A DNA stretch of 64,000 nt from Bacillota bacterium (GCA_023434855.1 JAEYSJ010000073.1:1-64000), one strand, 5' to 3'. Shown: positions 17,560-26,921, counted from the stretch's first letter. The notes: generated by a model from the letters alone, not told the origin. Program-made: numbers and translations.

Positions 17560-18305
17560 CGCAAGCTGTCCGCGATCGTCTGTTCTTAGCCGCTTTGTTT
17601 CTTATCTGCTGGCAAGCAGCTACTGCCTGGTTCGCAATCCTGGATCCGCTGCTCTTCCCTGAGCCCCGGAAAATACTTGCTATTCTGGTTGAAGACCGGG
17701 CCGTCTTTGTCAAAAGCTTGATCAGTTCGTTCAATTTACTGTTTTTCGGCTATTTTTTGGCGGTAGTCTCTGCCATACCGCTTGGCCTGATAGTTGGCTG
17801 GCGCCGCCGTTTACACCTGGCCCTTGAACCGGCAACCAACCTGCTTGGCCCCATCCCCCCTATTGTCTATATCCCTTATGCCATTGCCATTTTACCAACT
17901 TTCACTCTCTCCTCCATCTTTGTTATTTTTGTCGGCGCTTTTTGGCCGTTGTTTATTAACACCGTTTCAGGAGTGCAAGCTGTAGAAAAAGGCTTAATTG
18001 ACTCCGCCAGAACGCTGGGCGTCAGCCAATGGACCATGTTAACCAAGATTCTCCTGCCCGGAGCTATGCCTCATATCCTGACAGGCGGCACAGTCAGCCT
18101 GGTATTGGCTTTCATCCTGCTTACGGCGGCGGAAATGATTGGCGCTACCAGCGGGCTAGGCTGGTATGTAAAATATTTTTCCGATTTTGCCGACTACGCC
18201 CGCGTGGTAGCCGGCATTCTCGTTATCGGGTTTGTCGTATTAGCACTCATGACATTCTATCGGCGCCTGTCCGCCTATTTGCTCCGCTGGAAGAAAACTA
18301 TGTAA
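17556..18305 (+). CDS. ABC importer permease (SsuC/TauC type)
   Basis: 249 residues with about six membrane spans. The EAA-type cytoplasmic loop is visible (GLIDSARTLGVSQWTMLTKILLP). The start overlaps the ATPase stop. It is the last gene of the plus-strand operon and is followed by a perfect palindromic terminator shared with the convergent methyltransferase gene. Confidence 0.85.
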   Translation: MTQAVRDRLFLAALFLICWQAATAWFAILDPLLFPEPRKILAILVEDRAVFVKSLISSFNLLFFGYFLAVVSAIPLGLIVGWRRRLHLALEPATNLLGPIPPIVYIPYAIAILPTFTLSSIFVIFVGAFWPLFINTVSGVQAVEKGLIDSARTLGVSQWTMLTKILLPGAMPHILTGGTVSLVLAFILLTAAEMIGATSGLGWYVKYFSDFADYARVVAGILVIGFVVLALMTFYRRLSAYLLRWKKTM

Positions 18306-18320
18306 TGCGATATACTCCAA

Positions 18321-18358
18321 AAGAGAAAACCCGGTTCAATTGAACCGGGTTTTCTCTT
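18321..18358. terminator. Bidirectional palindromic terminator
   Basis: A perfect 38-bp palindrome (AAGAGAAAACCCGGTTCAA plus its complement) between two convergent operons. GC-rich inner arms and A/T flanks give U-runs in both directions. Confidence 0.85.
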
Positions 18359-19389
18359 CATGCCGGCAGTTTATTGACTGTGTTAAGAAAAGCCTTTACG
18401 TTTTCCAGCGGTACACCGGGAGGAATATCGCATCCTGGCATTAACACATAATTGTGATACCTGCCAACCTGGTCTATACATTCTTGTGCGGCCTTGGTCA
18501 CTTGCTCCGGGGTTCCCTCCTTCAATAGCACAGGATTAACATTACCGGCAAAGGCTACCTTGCCGTCTAAAATCTTTTGCGCCAGCCTTAAGTCCACCTT
18601 GTAGTCCACTGATAAAAAATCCACCGACAGGTCAGATACCATCGCCAAACGGTTTTCATGAAGCTTACCGCAGATATGCAAAGTGACCAATGCCCCCCTA
18701 TCTTTGATCCTTCTGTTGATTTTTGCCAGGTATGGTGCAACAAATTCTGCAAAATGCTGATAGGAGATTAGGTCCCCCGAAGCGGTCGGCTCAGCAATCG
18801 ATAGAATATTTGCTCCCAGATCAATCGCCGGAGCCAGATATCGAAAACATAGTTCAGTTGTGAAATCCAAGAGCGCATGAATTGCCGCTTTATCTTTATA
18901 TAAGCCACTCATCAGCCTTTCCACACCGAATAATTGCCCGGCCAGTGTAAACGGCCCCCAGCTCGATGTCCCCACTAGAAATTCATTACCAACAGCTGCG
19001 CTAACCTCGGCGATAATCCTGCGTAAAGCAATTATCCACTCATGTTCATCCACTTGATCCAGATTTATTTGATCAATGACTGCGACATTATCTAATAAGG
19101 GCTCCAAAACATCAATGTTGCCCTGTGGCCTGAATTTAATTTTTCCGCCCAAAACGTGCACCAGTAAATTGTGGTAGCCGGAACCAGGCCATACTATGTC
19201 CGAACCAATCTGACGGTTAATTTCCACAATCACAGGGGCAGCCAGTTCCGGTTTATCCAGAATTTCTTTGAGAGTCAGGCCCTTTTGCCGAAACGTCCAA
19301 GTCCCCCCGGACAAAAGCGCTGAGGGCAGCCTGGAATCTTTGGGTGACTGCCTATTGATAGCCTGTAACACGATTTCCCGGGATGTCAT
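18358..19389 (-). CDS. MtaA/CmuA-type methyltransferase linked to nitrogenase-like pair A
   Basis: A 343-residue UroD-fold methyltransferase. Zinc-ligand candidates are His and Cys in LHICGKL and a late Cys in MPGCDIP. It is the third gene of the unit behind pair A, 14 bp downstream of the NifK-like gene, so it is almost certainly cotranscribed with it. A methyltransferase in the same transcript as a nitrogenase-like enzyme suggests that methylated substrates or products are handled. The proximal ATG at 19389 follows a GGGGGTAGG stretch. Confidence 0.75.
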   Translation of the reverse strand: MTSREIVLQAINRQSPKDSRLPSALLSGGTWTFRQKGLTLKEILDKPELAAPVIVEINRQIGSDIVWPGSGYHNLLVHVLGGKIKFRPQGNIDVLEPLLDNVAVIDQINLDQVDEHEWIIALRRIIAEVSAAVGNEFLVGTSSWGPFTLAGQLFGVERLMSGLYKDKAAIHALLDFTTELCFRYLAPAIDLGANILSIAEPTASGDLISYQHFAEFVAPYLAKINRRIKDRGALVTLHICGKLHENRLAMVSDLSVDFLSVDYKVDLRLAQKILDGKVAFAGNVNPVLLKEGTPEQVTKAAQECIDQVGRYHNYVLMPGCDIPPGVPLENVKAFLNTVNKLPA

Positions 19390-19403
19390 CTCGCACCTAC
19401 CCC

Positions 19404-20750
19404 CTATCGACCTATGATGATAGTACTTATCAAATCCTCTATCAGCCGCAAGCCGCCCTGATAACCGGTATACCCCCGGTCAAGCACCGCCCGGTTGGCT
19501 ACAGGAAAACTGACGCTTAAATGTCCTGCTCCCAGTTCTTGGGCCAGTTCCCGGTCAAGAGAGCTGCCAACCACAAAAGCCGGGCTTAACGGATTGGCAT
19601 ATTTCGTTCCTGGCGTTTGCCTCTGTGACCAGTGGTCTGTTACCTGGCGGCGAATTTCACTGCTGTCGGTACTAAAAATGACCTTAGGCTTAATTCCTGA
19701 TTCCAGGGTCGCTAGCCTGCCGGCCAGTTGGTCTTGTTGTTCCGCTGTTAAGATATCGGTGACCGCCACCGCCTCCGGCAGCCATCCCAGATCATCGGCG
19801 AGAAACCGGGTAAGACCCACCGCGTAGTTGGCGTCACCAACGATTGCTGCGTACCGTTGTAGATCCATGTCGTTATAGCAATCAGTCAGAGCTTCAAGTA
19901 GGTTATAGTACCGTTGGTTTTCGTGGGCAATCAACTCTTCTACCGCTCCCTGCCTGATTGCCAAAGCCTGACCAACGATGCGCAGAAACGCATCGGTTGC
20001 GGACGGACCGACAGGCAGCGGGGTAACAATATAAGGAATGCCATGTATTTCCTGGCAGACTTCGGCAGCGCCCTGCCCGTAAATTTCAGACAGCACAATG
20101 TTTAATTCAGCGCTGCCGACCTGGCGAATTCCCTCCAGCGTGTCGTCCAGCGTAAAAAAGCTGTTAACCTGCAAACCGAGTTTCTCCAACAGCTGCCGGA
20201 CATTAGCCAAATTACCCCGCCAGAAGGTGTCGATAAAGGGAGCGACACCCCATACATTCACTCGCCGCTGCACCTTTTCTTTGGTCTGGGACACAAAATT
20301 ACGGAAAAGACTTTGCAGGACCAAATCATAGCCATGATAGGAATTACCTTTAAATCCGCCCGTTTCGGCAAAAATAACCGGCACGCCCTGATCCTGTAAG
20401 GGACGAACCACTGCGGCAACGTCGTCGCCAATCATTTCGGTAACACAACTGGTAAGGATAAAATACAAATCACCCTGCATAACGTCCAGCGCATTTTTCA
20501 ATACTATTTCCAGCCGGTCGGCGCCGCCGAAAACCACTTCGCGTTCCTGAACATTGGAGCCAGGCATACTAAGTCCTCCACAGTAGCCTCCGGTCTGCAG
20601 GCCGCAGCCGCCGGACTGCGTCCAAAGCAAATTACTGGCACAGCCGGATGGTGCATGCAGCACAGGAACTGTCTGCGGCAGGGCAGTTGCCGTCGCAATA
20701 GCCCCGCCTAAAGCGCAGGTATAGCGTGGTCTCTCAATAAAATTACTCAT
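19404..20750 (-). CDS. Nitrogenase component 1 beta-like (NifK-like), pair A
   Basis: A 448-residue member of the NifK/NifN/BchB superfamily. Cys12 (YTCALGG), Cys37 (PSGC) and Cys102 (TSCVTEMIGDD) are spaced like the three NifK P-cluster ligands. The N-terminal extension of true NifK (about 55 residues) is missing, as in nitrogenase-like enzymes. It overlaps the NifD-like gene by 8 bp. Electrons would come from the single NifH-like protein encoded at 55574-56449. The metal content and the reaction are inferred, not visible. Confidence 0.8.
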   Translation of the reverse strand: MSNFIERPRYTCALGGAIATATALPQTVPVLHAPSGCASNLLWTQSGGCGLQTGGYCGGLSMPGSNVQEREVVFGGADRLEIVLKNALDVMQGDLYFILTSCVTEMIGDDVAAVVRPLQDQGVPVIFAETGGFKGNSYHGYDLVLQSLFRNFVSQTKEKVQRRVNVWGVAPFIDTFWRGNLANVRQLLEKLGLQVNSFFTLDDTLEGIRQVGSAELNIVLSEIYGQGAAEVCQEIHGIPYIVTPLPVGPSATDAFLRIVGQALAIRQGAVEELIAHENQRYYNLLEALTDCYNDMDLQRYAAIVGDANYAVGLTRFLADDLGWLPEAVAVTDILTAEQQDQLAGRLATLESGIKPKVIFSTDSSEIRRQVTDHWSQRQTPGTKYANPLSPAFVVGSSLDRELAQELGAGHLSVSFPVANRAVLDRGYTGYQGGLRLIEDLISTIIIGR

Positions 20751-22239
20751 CGTCTTCCCCCCCGTTTACAGCCGCTTTAATATACTTAAATGGATTTTCG
20801 CCATACCAGGTTTCCTGGTATGGCAGTTTTGCCCACCGGCTTAAATTTTTATTGAAGCGGGGGTTGGACAGTTGACGGTGCAGGCGCCGGGCTAATTCAT
20901 AGGCTCCCCGGTAACCGACATAATGCAGTCCTGAGTTATAAATAACATGGGTGGCAATGCCCATTTTCGCTGCCGTAGTATTGCCATTCATGTGCCCGAG
21001 AAAAAGGTCAGGTTTTAGCCGCTGCAGCAGGTTGGCTTCCTCAAAGGGCTGACAATTGGCAATATTCAAGGGAAAGTCGTTGCCGGTAATCCTCGCTAAT
21101 TTTTCATATTCAATTTCGGCAAACTCATCATGGTGGAAAGACCGGACCGCGGCAACTTCAAAACCCAGCTCAGCCAACAAAATGGCGGTTGACAGCGCCC
21201 TAAATTCTCCGGCACTGACGAAAACCTTTTTCCCGGCAAACAGTGGTCTCAACGGTTCCAGAGCGGCGTACAGTTCCGCTTGTTCAGCGGCAATCAGTTC
21301 TTCCGCTTGCGCCGTTTTGCCCAAAAAGGCGGCCACATCCCGCAGCCAGTTGGATGTATTCTCAATCCCAATCGGCATGTGACGAATAATAAAGGGAATA
21401 CCGTATTTCTCCTGTAAATGATTCAACATATAGTCATCATGAGTGGGGCAAGTGCTCACCGACAAATCGGCAGAGATCATCTTTGACATATTTTCCGGAC
21501 GGGCAAATACCGGAAATATGTTGACATCAGCTCCCAGTAAATTCAGCAGCCGTTCCAATTCCACTTCATCCACCCGTCCCATTGACGACATATTCATCAA
21601 GTTGACGATCGGCCGCGTTTTGATTTCCGTCTTCGATTCTGCGGCTTCCTTCAGGAGAACGCGGCCAATTGCATGGTACACTGCATCATAGGAGGTAGCC
21701 CAAATTTTCGTTTTAAATCCCTCGCAATGAACGGGAAGAATCTTAGCATTAACCTGTGGTTGGATTTGCTCCACTATCCCATCGACATCATCACCGATAA
21801 TTCCCGGCACACAACTGGCTACAACAAAAATCACCTTAGGCTGATAACGACGGTCTGCCGCCAAAATGGCTGCTTCCAGCTTTTGCTCGCCACCGCCGAT
21901 TACATCACTCTCCGTCAGCCCGGTGGATAACCATGTCCCGTCTTTTACCACTCCCCAGCGATGGTTGTTGCCTGCCCGCACTGCGGCATTACCGCCATGA
22001 CTGGAAGAGCCGCAGCCCAGCCCCCCATGCATCAGTACCACACTGTCGGGAATGCTGTTCATTGTTCCTAAAGCGGGCAACAGCAGGCAAATAGAATTCT
22101 GGGTAAATGTCCGTTCACCGTCAGACAGGCAGCAGCGCATGCGCCGGTTAGCTAGCTGACCTATGGTCGTTCCATGGGCAATGCAGGCCTTGAGCCGTTC
22201 TTCGCGTTTCGGTGGTTCTTTCAAATCAAAATAGCTCAT
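20743..22239 (-). CDS. Nitrogenase component 1 alpha-like (NifD-like), pair A
   Basis: A 498-residue NifD/NifE-like protein. Cys51, Cys76 (GGLGC) and Cys143 (ASCVPGIIGDD) match the NifD P-cluster cysteine spacing (62, 88 and 154). A cysteine in STCPTHDDY occupies the place of FeMo-co ligand Cys275 and is followed, as in NifD, by YGIPF. The cofactor histidine region is not clearly conserved. It is closely collinear with the pair D alpha-like protein (same Cys numbering). It is preceded by leader copy 3; ATG 22239 follows AGAGGTTG. Confidence 0.8.
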   Translation of the reverse strand: MSYFDLKEPPKREERLKACIAHGTTIGQLANRRMRCCLSDGERTFTQNSICLLLPALGTMNSIPDSVVLMHGGLGCGSSSHGGNAAVRAGNNHRWGVVKDGTWLSTGLTESDVIGGGEQKLEAAILAADRRYQPKVIFVVASCVPGIIGDDVDGIVEQIQPQVNAKILPVHCEGFKTKIWATSYDAVYHAIGRVLLKEAAESKTEIKTRPIVNLMNMSSMGRVDEVELERLLNLLGADVNIFPVFARPENMSKMISADLSVSTCPTHDDYMLNHLQEKYGIPFIIRHMPIGIENTSNWLRDVAAFLGKTAQAEELIAAEQAELYAALEPLRPLFAGKKVFVSAGEFRALSTAILLAELGFEVAAVRSFHHDEFAEIEYEKLARITGNDFPLNIANCQPFEEANLLQRLKPDLFLGHMNGNTTAAKMGIATHVIYNSGLHYVGYRGAYELARRLHRQLSNPRFNKNLSRWAKLPYQETWYGENPFKYIKAAVNGGEDDE

Positions 22240-22272
22240 CTTTCAACCTCTTTTCCATTTTCATTTCTGTTA

Positions 22273-22345
22273 AATAAAAAAAGGCAGTAAATTACCACGA
22301 ACTGAGTAATTCACTGGCCTTTAGCTTTAATAGTCTAATCAGCCA
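22273..22345 (-). promoter_or_regulatory. Attenuator leader copy 3 (pair A)
   Basis: GCUGA, stem UUAG/CUAA, AGGC, then a terminator (CCAGUGAAUUAC with GUAAUUUACUG) and U7. No promoter fits between it and the upstream gene end at 22369, so it may act as an internal attenuator on read-through from the transporter unit. Confidence 0.8.
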
Positions 22346-22368
22346 AATATGCTGTTTGAATCAGGTGA

Positions 22369-22713
22369 TCACATCATGCCCCATTTACGCGCATATTCCA
22401 AATATATTTGGAATTCGTGCTCGTGAAAGCCTTTCTCCAATAAATAATTCTTGGCATCCCAAGCACCCAATTCAGTAGAATCCGCGTAAATATAACCTTG
22501 TCTAGCCTTAAAGGAAAATCCTTTATCAGCTAAAGCATCCATCATCGCCGCTACCCGCTCAGTACGCTGCGCAAGAGAGTCACCAAATGCACGGACATTA
22601 TCCGCTGTAGGTGGCTGTTCCGTAGAGATCATATCATAAGGCAGCGGTTGTTCAACAAGGCTTAAAATAATGCGGGTAACATGATCAACAACCGGTTTAT
22701 ATTTGCTTCCCAA
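22369..22713 (-). CDS. Hypothetical 114-residue protein downstream of YeiH-type transporter
   Basis: Not recognised. A soluble, mixed-charge protein with an aromatic C-terminus (FQIYLEYARKWGMM). The start seems to be TTG at 22713, since no in-frame ATG lies between it and the upstream stop, and GAAGGAAG lies about ten bases before it. It is 22 bp behind the transporter gene and 130 bp ahead of pair A, so it belongs to the same cluster. Residues 40-90 look like a small alpha/beta domain. Confidence 0.55.
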   Translation of the reverse strand: MGSKYKPVVDHVTRIILSLVEQPLPYDMISTEQPPTADNVRAFGDSLAQRTERVAAMMDALADKGFSFKARQGYIYADSTELGAWDAKNYLLEKGFHEHEFQIYLEYARKWGMM

Positions 22714-22735
22714 TTGCCCATCACTTCCTTCATTA

Positions 22736-24094
22736 TCATTTTATACCCAGCCAGTATTCTACGAAGACGACATTTGATAACAAGTAGCCCAAAGGAACAT
22801 TAATAGCCACACCAATGGCGAAAGCGGCAAACGGCTTCCAACCGAAGGACGTAAGCTCACGAAAACGGGTAGTAAAACCAATGCACAGGAACGTCCAGGT
22901 AAACGCCCAGCCGCGCAGAATTTTGATAGTGCCAATCACTTCCTTGGAATACAATGTGCCTAACTTTGGTTCTAAACTGAAAATGACCAAGGTGGTAAAA
23001 ATCGAAGCAATGAAGAAGCCAATAACAAATTTAGGAAAGCGATTCCAAATCTCAGCAATATTAATTGGTTCGCATTGATTTGGCAGCGTTGTCTGAAAAG
23101 TTTCTTCCTTTTTGTCCTTTTCCCAAACTGCAACTGATAAAATAGCAGTAACCAACGCCCATACACCTATGAACATATCCCGGCCGATAACTTTCATCAG
23201 GGTAAAAGTTTTTACCGCCCGTTCGTCGGCAATGGCTTCCGCTGCAGCGAAGCCTGCAGCATCGGCAAATTCGGAAGTACCAATCCATGCGCCGGCCGGC
23301 CCGGGAAGCAAGCCTAAAGATTTACATATTGCCGGCAGCACGAAAATCATGGCTACAGCCCAAATAATTACCAATGATATCGCAACAGACACATGTTCTT
23401 TCTCAGCGCGGCACGCACCGCCAACGGCAATCGAGGCTGATACGCCACAAATCGACCCGCCCGCGCCTAACGTAGCGCCAAATCGAGGGTCTAACCCAAA
23501 AAGTTTGGTGGCTGCGAAATAAATAGCAACAAAGGTTACCACTGATACAATGGTTGCTTGTATGATAGCCAGCGGACCAGCCTGGAGAATAATAGTGAAA
23601 GGTAAGGTAGCTCCCATTAGAATAATACCGGTTTTCACATAAAACTCTGTCCGCAATGCCGAATGAAACCACTGTGGCAATGTTAATGTATTGCTGATGA
23701 TCAAACCAAACAAAAGAGCCAGCAATGGACTTTCTAATTGCCAATCCTTCACAAACTTGTTTGCGGCAACAACCGCTATCAGCACAGACACAATGTAAAG
23801 AACGGTAAAGCCCGCAATGTAATGTTTTATTTCAAAGCCCATAATTCTTGCTGCCAGACTAAATAGTATGAGGAAAAAACCGAATAAATAAATTAGACCC
23901 CATGAATTTTGCACAAGGCTGGCTAGCACTTTACCACCGTCAGACCAGCCGGGAAAGTTAACTGCCATGGTTTTAAAAATACTAATACCACCGCTGAAGA
24001 ATGTAAGGGTCGTTATCAGAACTAACCCCAACGCAATAATAATTGACCAATAATCTTCTTTTTTGTACCATGCATTGATCCCAAAGCCTGCCAT
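22736..24094 (-). CDS. YeiH-family putative sulfate exporter / anion transporter
   Basis: A 452-residue membrane protein with about ten spans, matching the YeiH (Cons_hypoth698) family often annotated as a putative sulfate exporter. The glycine-rich segment GATLGAGGSICGVSASIA near the middle is characteristic. The ATG at 24094 follows a GGGGGG ribosome site; the frame is open to 24142 but unsupported. It is controlled by leader copy 4. Presence in a sulfur-type regulon fits export or import of sulfite, sulfate or an organic anion. Confidence 0.75.
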   Translation of the reverse strand: MAGFGINAWYKKEDYWSIIIALGLVLITTLTFFSGGISIFKTMAVNFPGWSDGGKVLASLVQNSWGLIYLFGFFLILFSLAARIMGFEIKHYIAGFTVLYIVSVLIAVVAANKFVKDWQLESPLLALLFGLIISNTLTLPQWFHSALRTEFYVKTGIILMGATLPFTIILQAGPLAIIQATIVSVVTFVAIYFAATKLFGLDPRFGATLGAGGSICGVSASIAVGGACRAEKEHVSVAISLVIIWAVAMIFVLPAICKSLGLLPGPAGAWIGTSEFADAAGFAAAEAIADERAVKTFTLMKVIGRDMFIGVWALVTAILSVAVWEKDKKEETFQTTLPNQCEPINIAEIWNRFPKFVIGFFIASIFTTLVIFSLEPKLGTLYSKEVIGTIKILRGWAFTWTFLCIGFTTRFRELTSFGWKPFAAFAIGVAINVPLGYLLSNVVFVEYWLGIK

Positions 24095-24154
24095 GAAATT
24101 CCCCCCATTTTTTCGACAATATTGAATCCGAATGCCCCGCAATTACACCAGGGC

Positions 24155-24220
24155 AAACAAAAAAGACCAAGGTGTTCCCTCAAGCGGAACATCCTTAGCC
24201 TTTGGTTTTCCAATCAGCCA
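24155..24220 (-). promoter_or_regulatory. Attenuator leader copy 4 (YeiH-type transporter)
   Basis: GCUGA (24214-24218), stem UUGG/CCAA with an AAAA loop, AGGC, terminator (UAAGGAUGUUCC with GGAACACCUUG) and a U-run. It starts about 15 bases after the predicted transcription start. Confidence 0.85.
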
Positions 24221-24239
24221 GCATATACAATTCATATAT

Positions 24240-24268
24240 AAAATACCATGAACGACAAACATTGTCAA
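24240..24268 (-). promoter_or_regulatory. Sigma-A promoter of YeiH-type unit
   Basis: TTGACA (24263-24268), 17-base spacer, TATTTT (24240-24245) on the minus strand. Confidence 0.65.
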
Positions 24269-24345
24269 TAAGCATTTAACCTCTCGGCAGGTCACATCAA
24301 GATCGAGGCAATGTGAATATTACCGGCAACGTAAACGTCATATAC

Positions 24346-25017
24346 CTAATTGCACGCAACAGGCTGCAGTTTCCCCTGTTCAAGACAAAATGTCTTATCG
24401 GCTTTTGCCGCCAGACCGGCATCATGGGTAACAATAACTACGCCGGTTCCGTTTGCCCGCGCTGCGAGCAGGCATCCGGCAACCTCACCGGCCAAAACCG
24501 GATCAAGATCATTAGTAGGCTCATCCGCCAGCAAAATCGGCGGTTTGAGCAGCAAGGCCCTGGCAAGGGAAACCCGGCGCAATTGGCCAAGACTAAGTTC
24601 CTGCGGCTTATGGTACAACCGGTGGCCCATATCGAAGCTTTCCAGCAAATCTTTTGCCTGCTGCTCTACATTTTTTTCACCGTTCATAATAAACCAAGCA
24701 GGCGCCATGACGTTCTCAAGCGCTGTAAGCGAATTGATCAAACGGGCTCTTTGAAATACAAAGCCCAGGTATTTCCCCCGCAATTTAGCCAGACTCTGCG
24801 GGTCCAAGCCCTCAATATCGGTGCCGTCCACCAGCACTTTGCCGGAAGTCGCCTTTTGTAAAAGACCCATTATGGACAACAAAGTGGTTTTTCCGCCGCC
24901 GGAATCTCCGACAATGGCTGTTGCCGTTCCCTGGGTCAGGGTAAACGACACGTCCGATAATATTACGTCCTCCGTATAATTCTTACCGATGTTTTGCAAC
25001 TCCAGCAAGATGCTCAT
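24346..25017 (-). CDS. ABC transporter ATPase (LolD/MacB-type exporter)
   Basis: 223 residues with Walker A GDSGGGKT, signature LSLGQLRRVSLARA and Walker B ILLADEPTNDLDP. The signature departs from LSGGQ. It pairs with the FtsX-fold permease upstream, forming an ATPase/permease set of the MacB/LolCD type, which usually exports peptides or lipoproteins or acts as a mechanotransducer. The ATG at 25017 follows GGAGGGGG, overlapping the permease gene end by a few bases less than the longer frame. Last gene of a four-gene unit under leader copy 5. Confidence 0.8.
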   Translation of the reverse strand: MSILLELQNIGKNYTEDVILSDVSFTLTQGTATAIVGDSGGGKTTLLSIMGLLQKATSGKVLVDGTDIEGLDPQSLAKLRGKYLGFVFQRARLINSLTALENVMAPAWFIMNGEKNVEQQAKDLLESFDMGHRLYHKPQELSLGQLRRVSLARALLLKPPILLADEPTNDLDPVLAGEVAGCLLAARANGTGVVIVTHDAGLAAKADKTFCLEQGKLQPVACN

Positions 25018-25031
25018 GTTTCCCCCTCCAA

Positions 25032-26231
25032 TCAATCAAATTCGCCCCGTGTCATAATGGTGCCGGGATCAGTGCGGCTGCCCCGGTATGCAGGCAGCCA
25101 GGCAGCCAATGCTCCGAGGCCGGTGAACAGCACTGTAATCCCAACTGCAGTTGTAATGATAAAACTCCATTCCGGCGGAACAAAGGGAAAGGACTGATAG
25201 GCTTCCAGCAGCTTCAGGCTTCCTTTGTACAACACACCTCCCAGCAGCAGGCCGGCAACAGATCCTGCTAACGTGATCGCCATTGCTTCGCCGACAATAA
25301 CGGCGGCAATGTCCCGTCCGGAGGCACCAAAGGCCAGATATAGTCCCCACTCCGCCTGCCGCTCCAGCGTCAATGAATAAAACCGGGAGAAAAGCTGCAG
25401 CAAAGATGTCACCACAGCCAAAATGCCGACACCGCCGATAAGCAGCAGAAACACAGTAAACTGGTCGGCAATGCGTTTTTTCACTTCGGCAGCCACAATC
25501 GGCTTCATTAATCCTACATTCTGGATATCGCTTACTATTTTATTAATATCCGCTCCCTCATCAACCTGCACCAATATGGTTGAGATCAATTCAGATGGCG
25601 GGCCCATTCTGTCCCACACCCGCTTCAAAGTCCTGTCACTGGCAACCACCCGCCTGGCCTCATCCATACTGACCAGCAGGGAATAATCAAGGGTCGTCCC
25701 GGTTTCTTCAGCCACGGTGACAATATTGTACCACTTGCCTAAAATTGATATTTTGCTCTCCGTCCACGTGGGCACCTTAGCCCCCAGAATAACCTCGTCG
25801 TCTTTAAGCTCAGTTTTATGCGCTTTTTTGAGCCAGGGAGCAATAATCCAGTCGCTGGCCGGATCATAACCGATCATCCGGTTGTTTGTCCCGATGTCAT
25901 GGCAGTCTGCTGTTAAAGAATGGGTGAAAAACTGGGGCGTGGCTGTCCGGACTCCGTGAACACCCCGCACGCCATCCACCAGCTCTTTCGGCATATAGGT
26001 GTTTGTAGCTGCTCCGCCAAACAAAATTAAACTTGGTTCCAGTGTCGCATCAAACGGCACAATGACAATATCGGCTCCCATACGCCGTTTGGACAACTCC
26101 ATACCTGAAGCAACCCCGTTATAAACGGTTATTACGCTAAAAACAATGGCTACGCCCACGGCAATGGAAAAAATGACGGCAATACTTTGCAGTTTGCGAT
26201 GCAACAGACTTTTCCAAATAAGCAACAACAT
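25032..26231 (-). CDS. FtsX-family ABC permease (MacB/LolC-like)
   Basis: 399 residues with the FtsX/MacB topology: one N-terminal span (about 14-40), a large periplasmic domain (about 45-260) and three C-terminal spans (about 265-290, 315-340 and 355-385). The periplasmic domain contains the MacB_PCD type segment GADIVIVPFDAT. It is followed within 15 bp by its ATPase gene. Placement with the DUF4418-like and small membrane genes suggests a dedicated exporter complex. Confidence 0.75.
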   Translation of the reverse strand: MLLLIWKSLLHRKLQSIAVIFSIAVGVAIVFSVITVYNGVASGMELSKRRMGADIVIVPFDATLEPSLILFGGAATNTYMPKELVDGVRGVHGVRTATPQFFTHSLTADCHDIGTNNRMIGYDPASDWIIAPWLKKAHKTELKDDEVILGAKVPTWTESKISILGKWYNIVTVAEETGTTLDYSLLVSMDEARRVVASDRTLKRVWDRMGPPSELISTILVQVDEGADINKIVSDIQNVGLMKPIVAAEVKKRIADQFTVFLLLIGGVGILAVVTSLLQLFSRFYSLTLERQAEWGLYLAFGASGRDIAAVIVGEAMAITLAGSVAGLLLGGVLYKGSLKLLEAYQSFPFVPPEWSFIITTAVGITVLFTGLGALAAWLPAYRGSRTDPGTIMTRGEFD

Positions 26232-26264
26232 CTATTTTACCTTCTCCTCTCTCTGCTAACAGAG

Positions 26265-26663
26265 TCAGTCATCCTTGCTGTTCCATGTCAGCCAGACAAT
26301 CCCCGCTCCCGCCAAAGCAAGCAGACTTGCACTGATAGTGGCAAAAAAAGTGGTTTTTTGGCAGGCCCCATCCTCACATATACCAATAGCCCATGGCTCC
26401 GGCAGGACGATAATGATAATTGCCAGCAATATGATGATAAAGCCGGTCAGCAACCGCGCCTCCGCAGTGCGCAGCACCAACAGGGCGGAGGCCAGGATTA
26501 CGGCCAACAGCATAACAATAAACTCCGCCTGATACGCATAATGACAGTTCATCGGACTGCCGCTTTTGGAAAGCCCATTGCAAATCGGTATAATCCTCGG
26601 CAAAATCAGCAGCCATATACTAATAATGACAGCACCCCAGGAAAATATTTTATATTTATTCAT
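26265..26663 (-). CDS. DUF4418-like membrane protein
   Basis: 132 residues with four predicted spans and conserved-looking Cys in the two extracellular loops (about ICNG and NCHY; then ICEDGACQK). The arrangement fits DUF4418 proteins, which are found beside FtsX-type ABC exporters. The start at 26663 (MNKYK) is preferred because AGGAG lies nine bases before it; the upstream ATG at 26672 directly abuts AGGAG. It is translated 20 bp after the small membrane protein gene. Function unknown. Confidence 0.65.
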   Translation of the reverse strand: MNKYKIFSWGAVIISIWLLILPRIIPICNGLSKSGSPMNCHYAYQAEFIVMLLAVILASALLVLRTAEARLLTGFIIILLAIIIIVLPEPWAIGICEDGACQKTTFFATISASLLALAGAGIVWLTWNSKDD

Positions 26664-26683
26664 CCATATCATCTCCTATTCAG

Positions 26684-26866
26684 CTACTTGTTTAATCCAC
26701 AACCCTGTCCGGCGTCTGCAACTGCAGCAGGCAGCGACGACTTGTGCATTTCGTGATTGCCGCTATGCCGGAATGGCACCCGGTTAACCCCGGCATACAA
26801 AACTCCAATCCCCAACAAGAAAACCAAAAACGCGATAACCAAAAATCTCTGCAGCGTCATATTCAT
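26684..26866 (-). CDS. 60-residue single-span membrane protein
   Basis: One hydrophobic segment (about residues 7-26) followed by a short outward tail with His residues and one Cys (GQGCG). It is the first gene after leader copy 5 and precedes the DUF4418-like, FtsX and ATPase genes with short gaps. The ATG has GGAGAGGGAAGG upstream. The function is unknown; it could be a small subunit of the exporter. Confidence 0.6.
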   Translation of the reverse strand: MNMTLQRFLVIAFLVFLLGIGVLYAGVNRVPFRHSGNHEMHKSSLPAAVADAGQGCGLNK

Positions 26867-26921
26867 CCTTCCCTCTCCTTGAAATTGTTTAGAAATTTAT
26901 ATTTTCTCACAGGCGAAAAAT

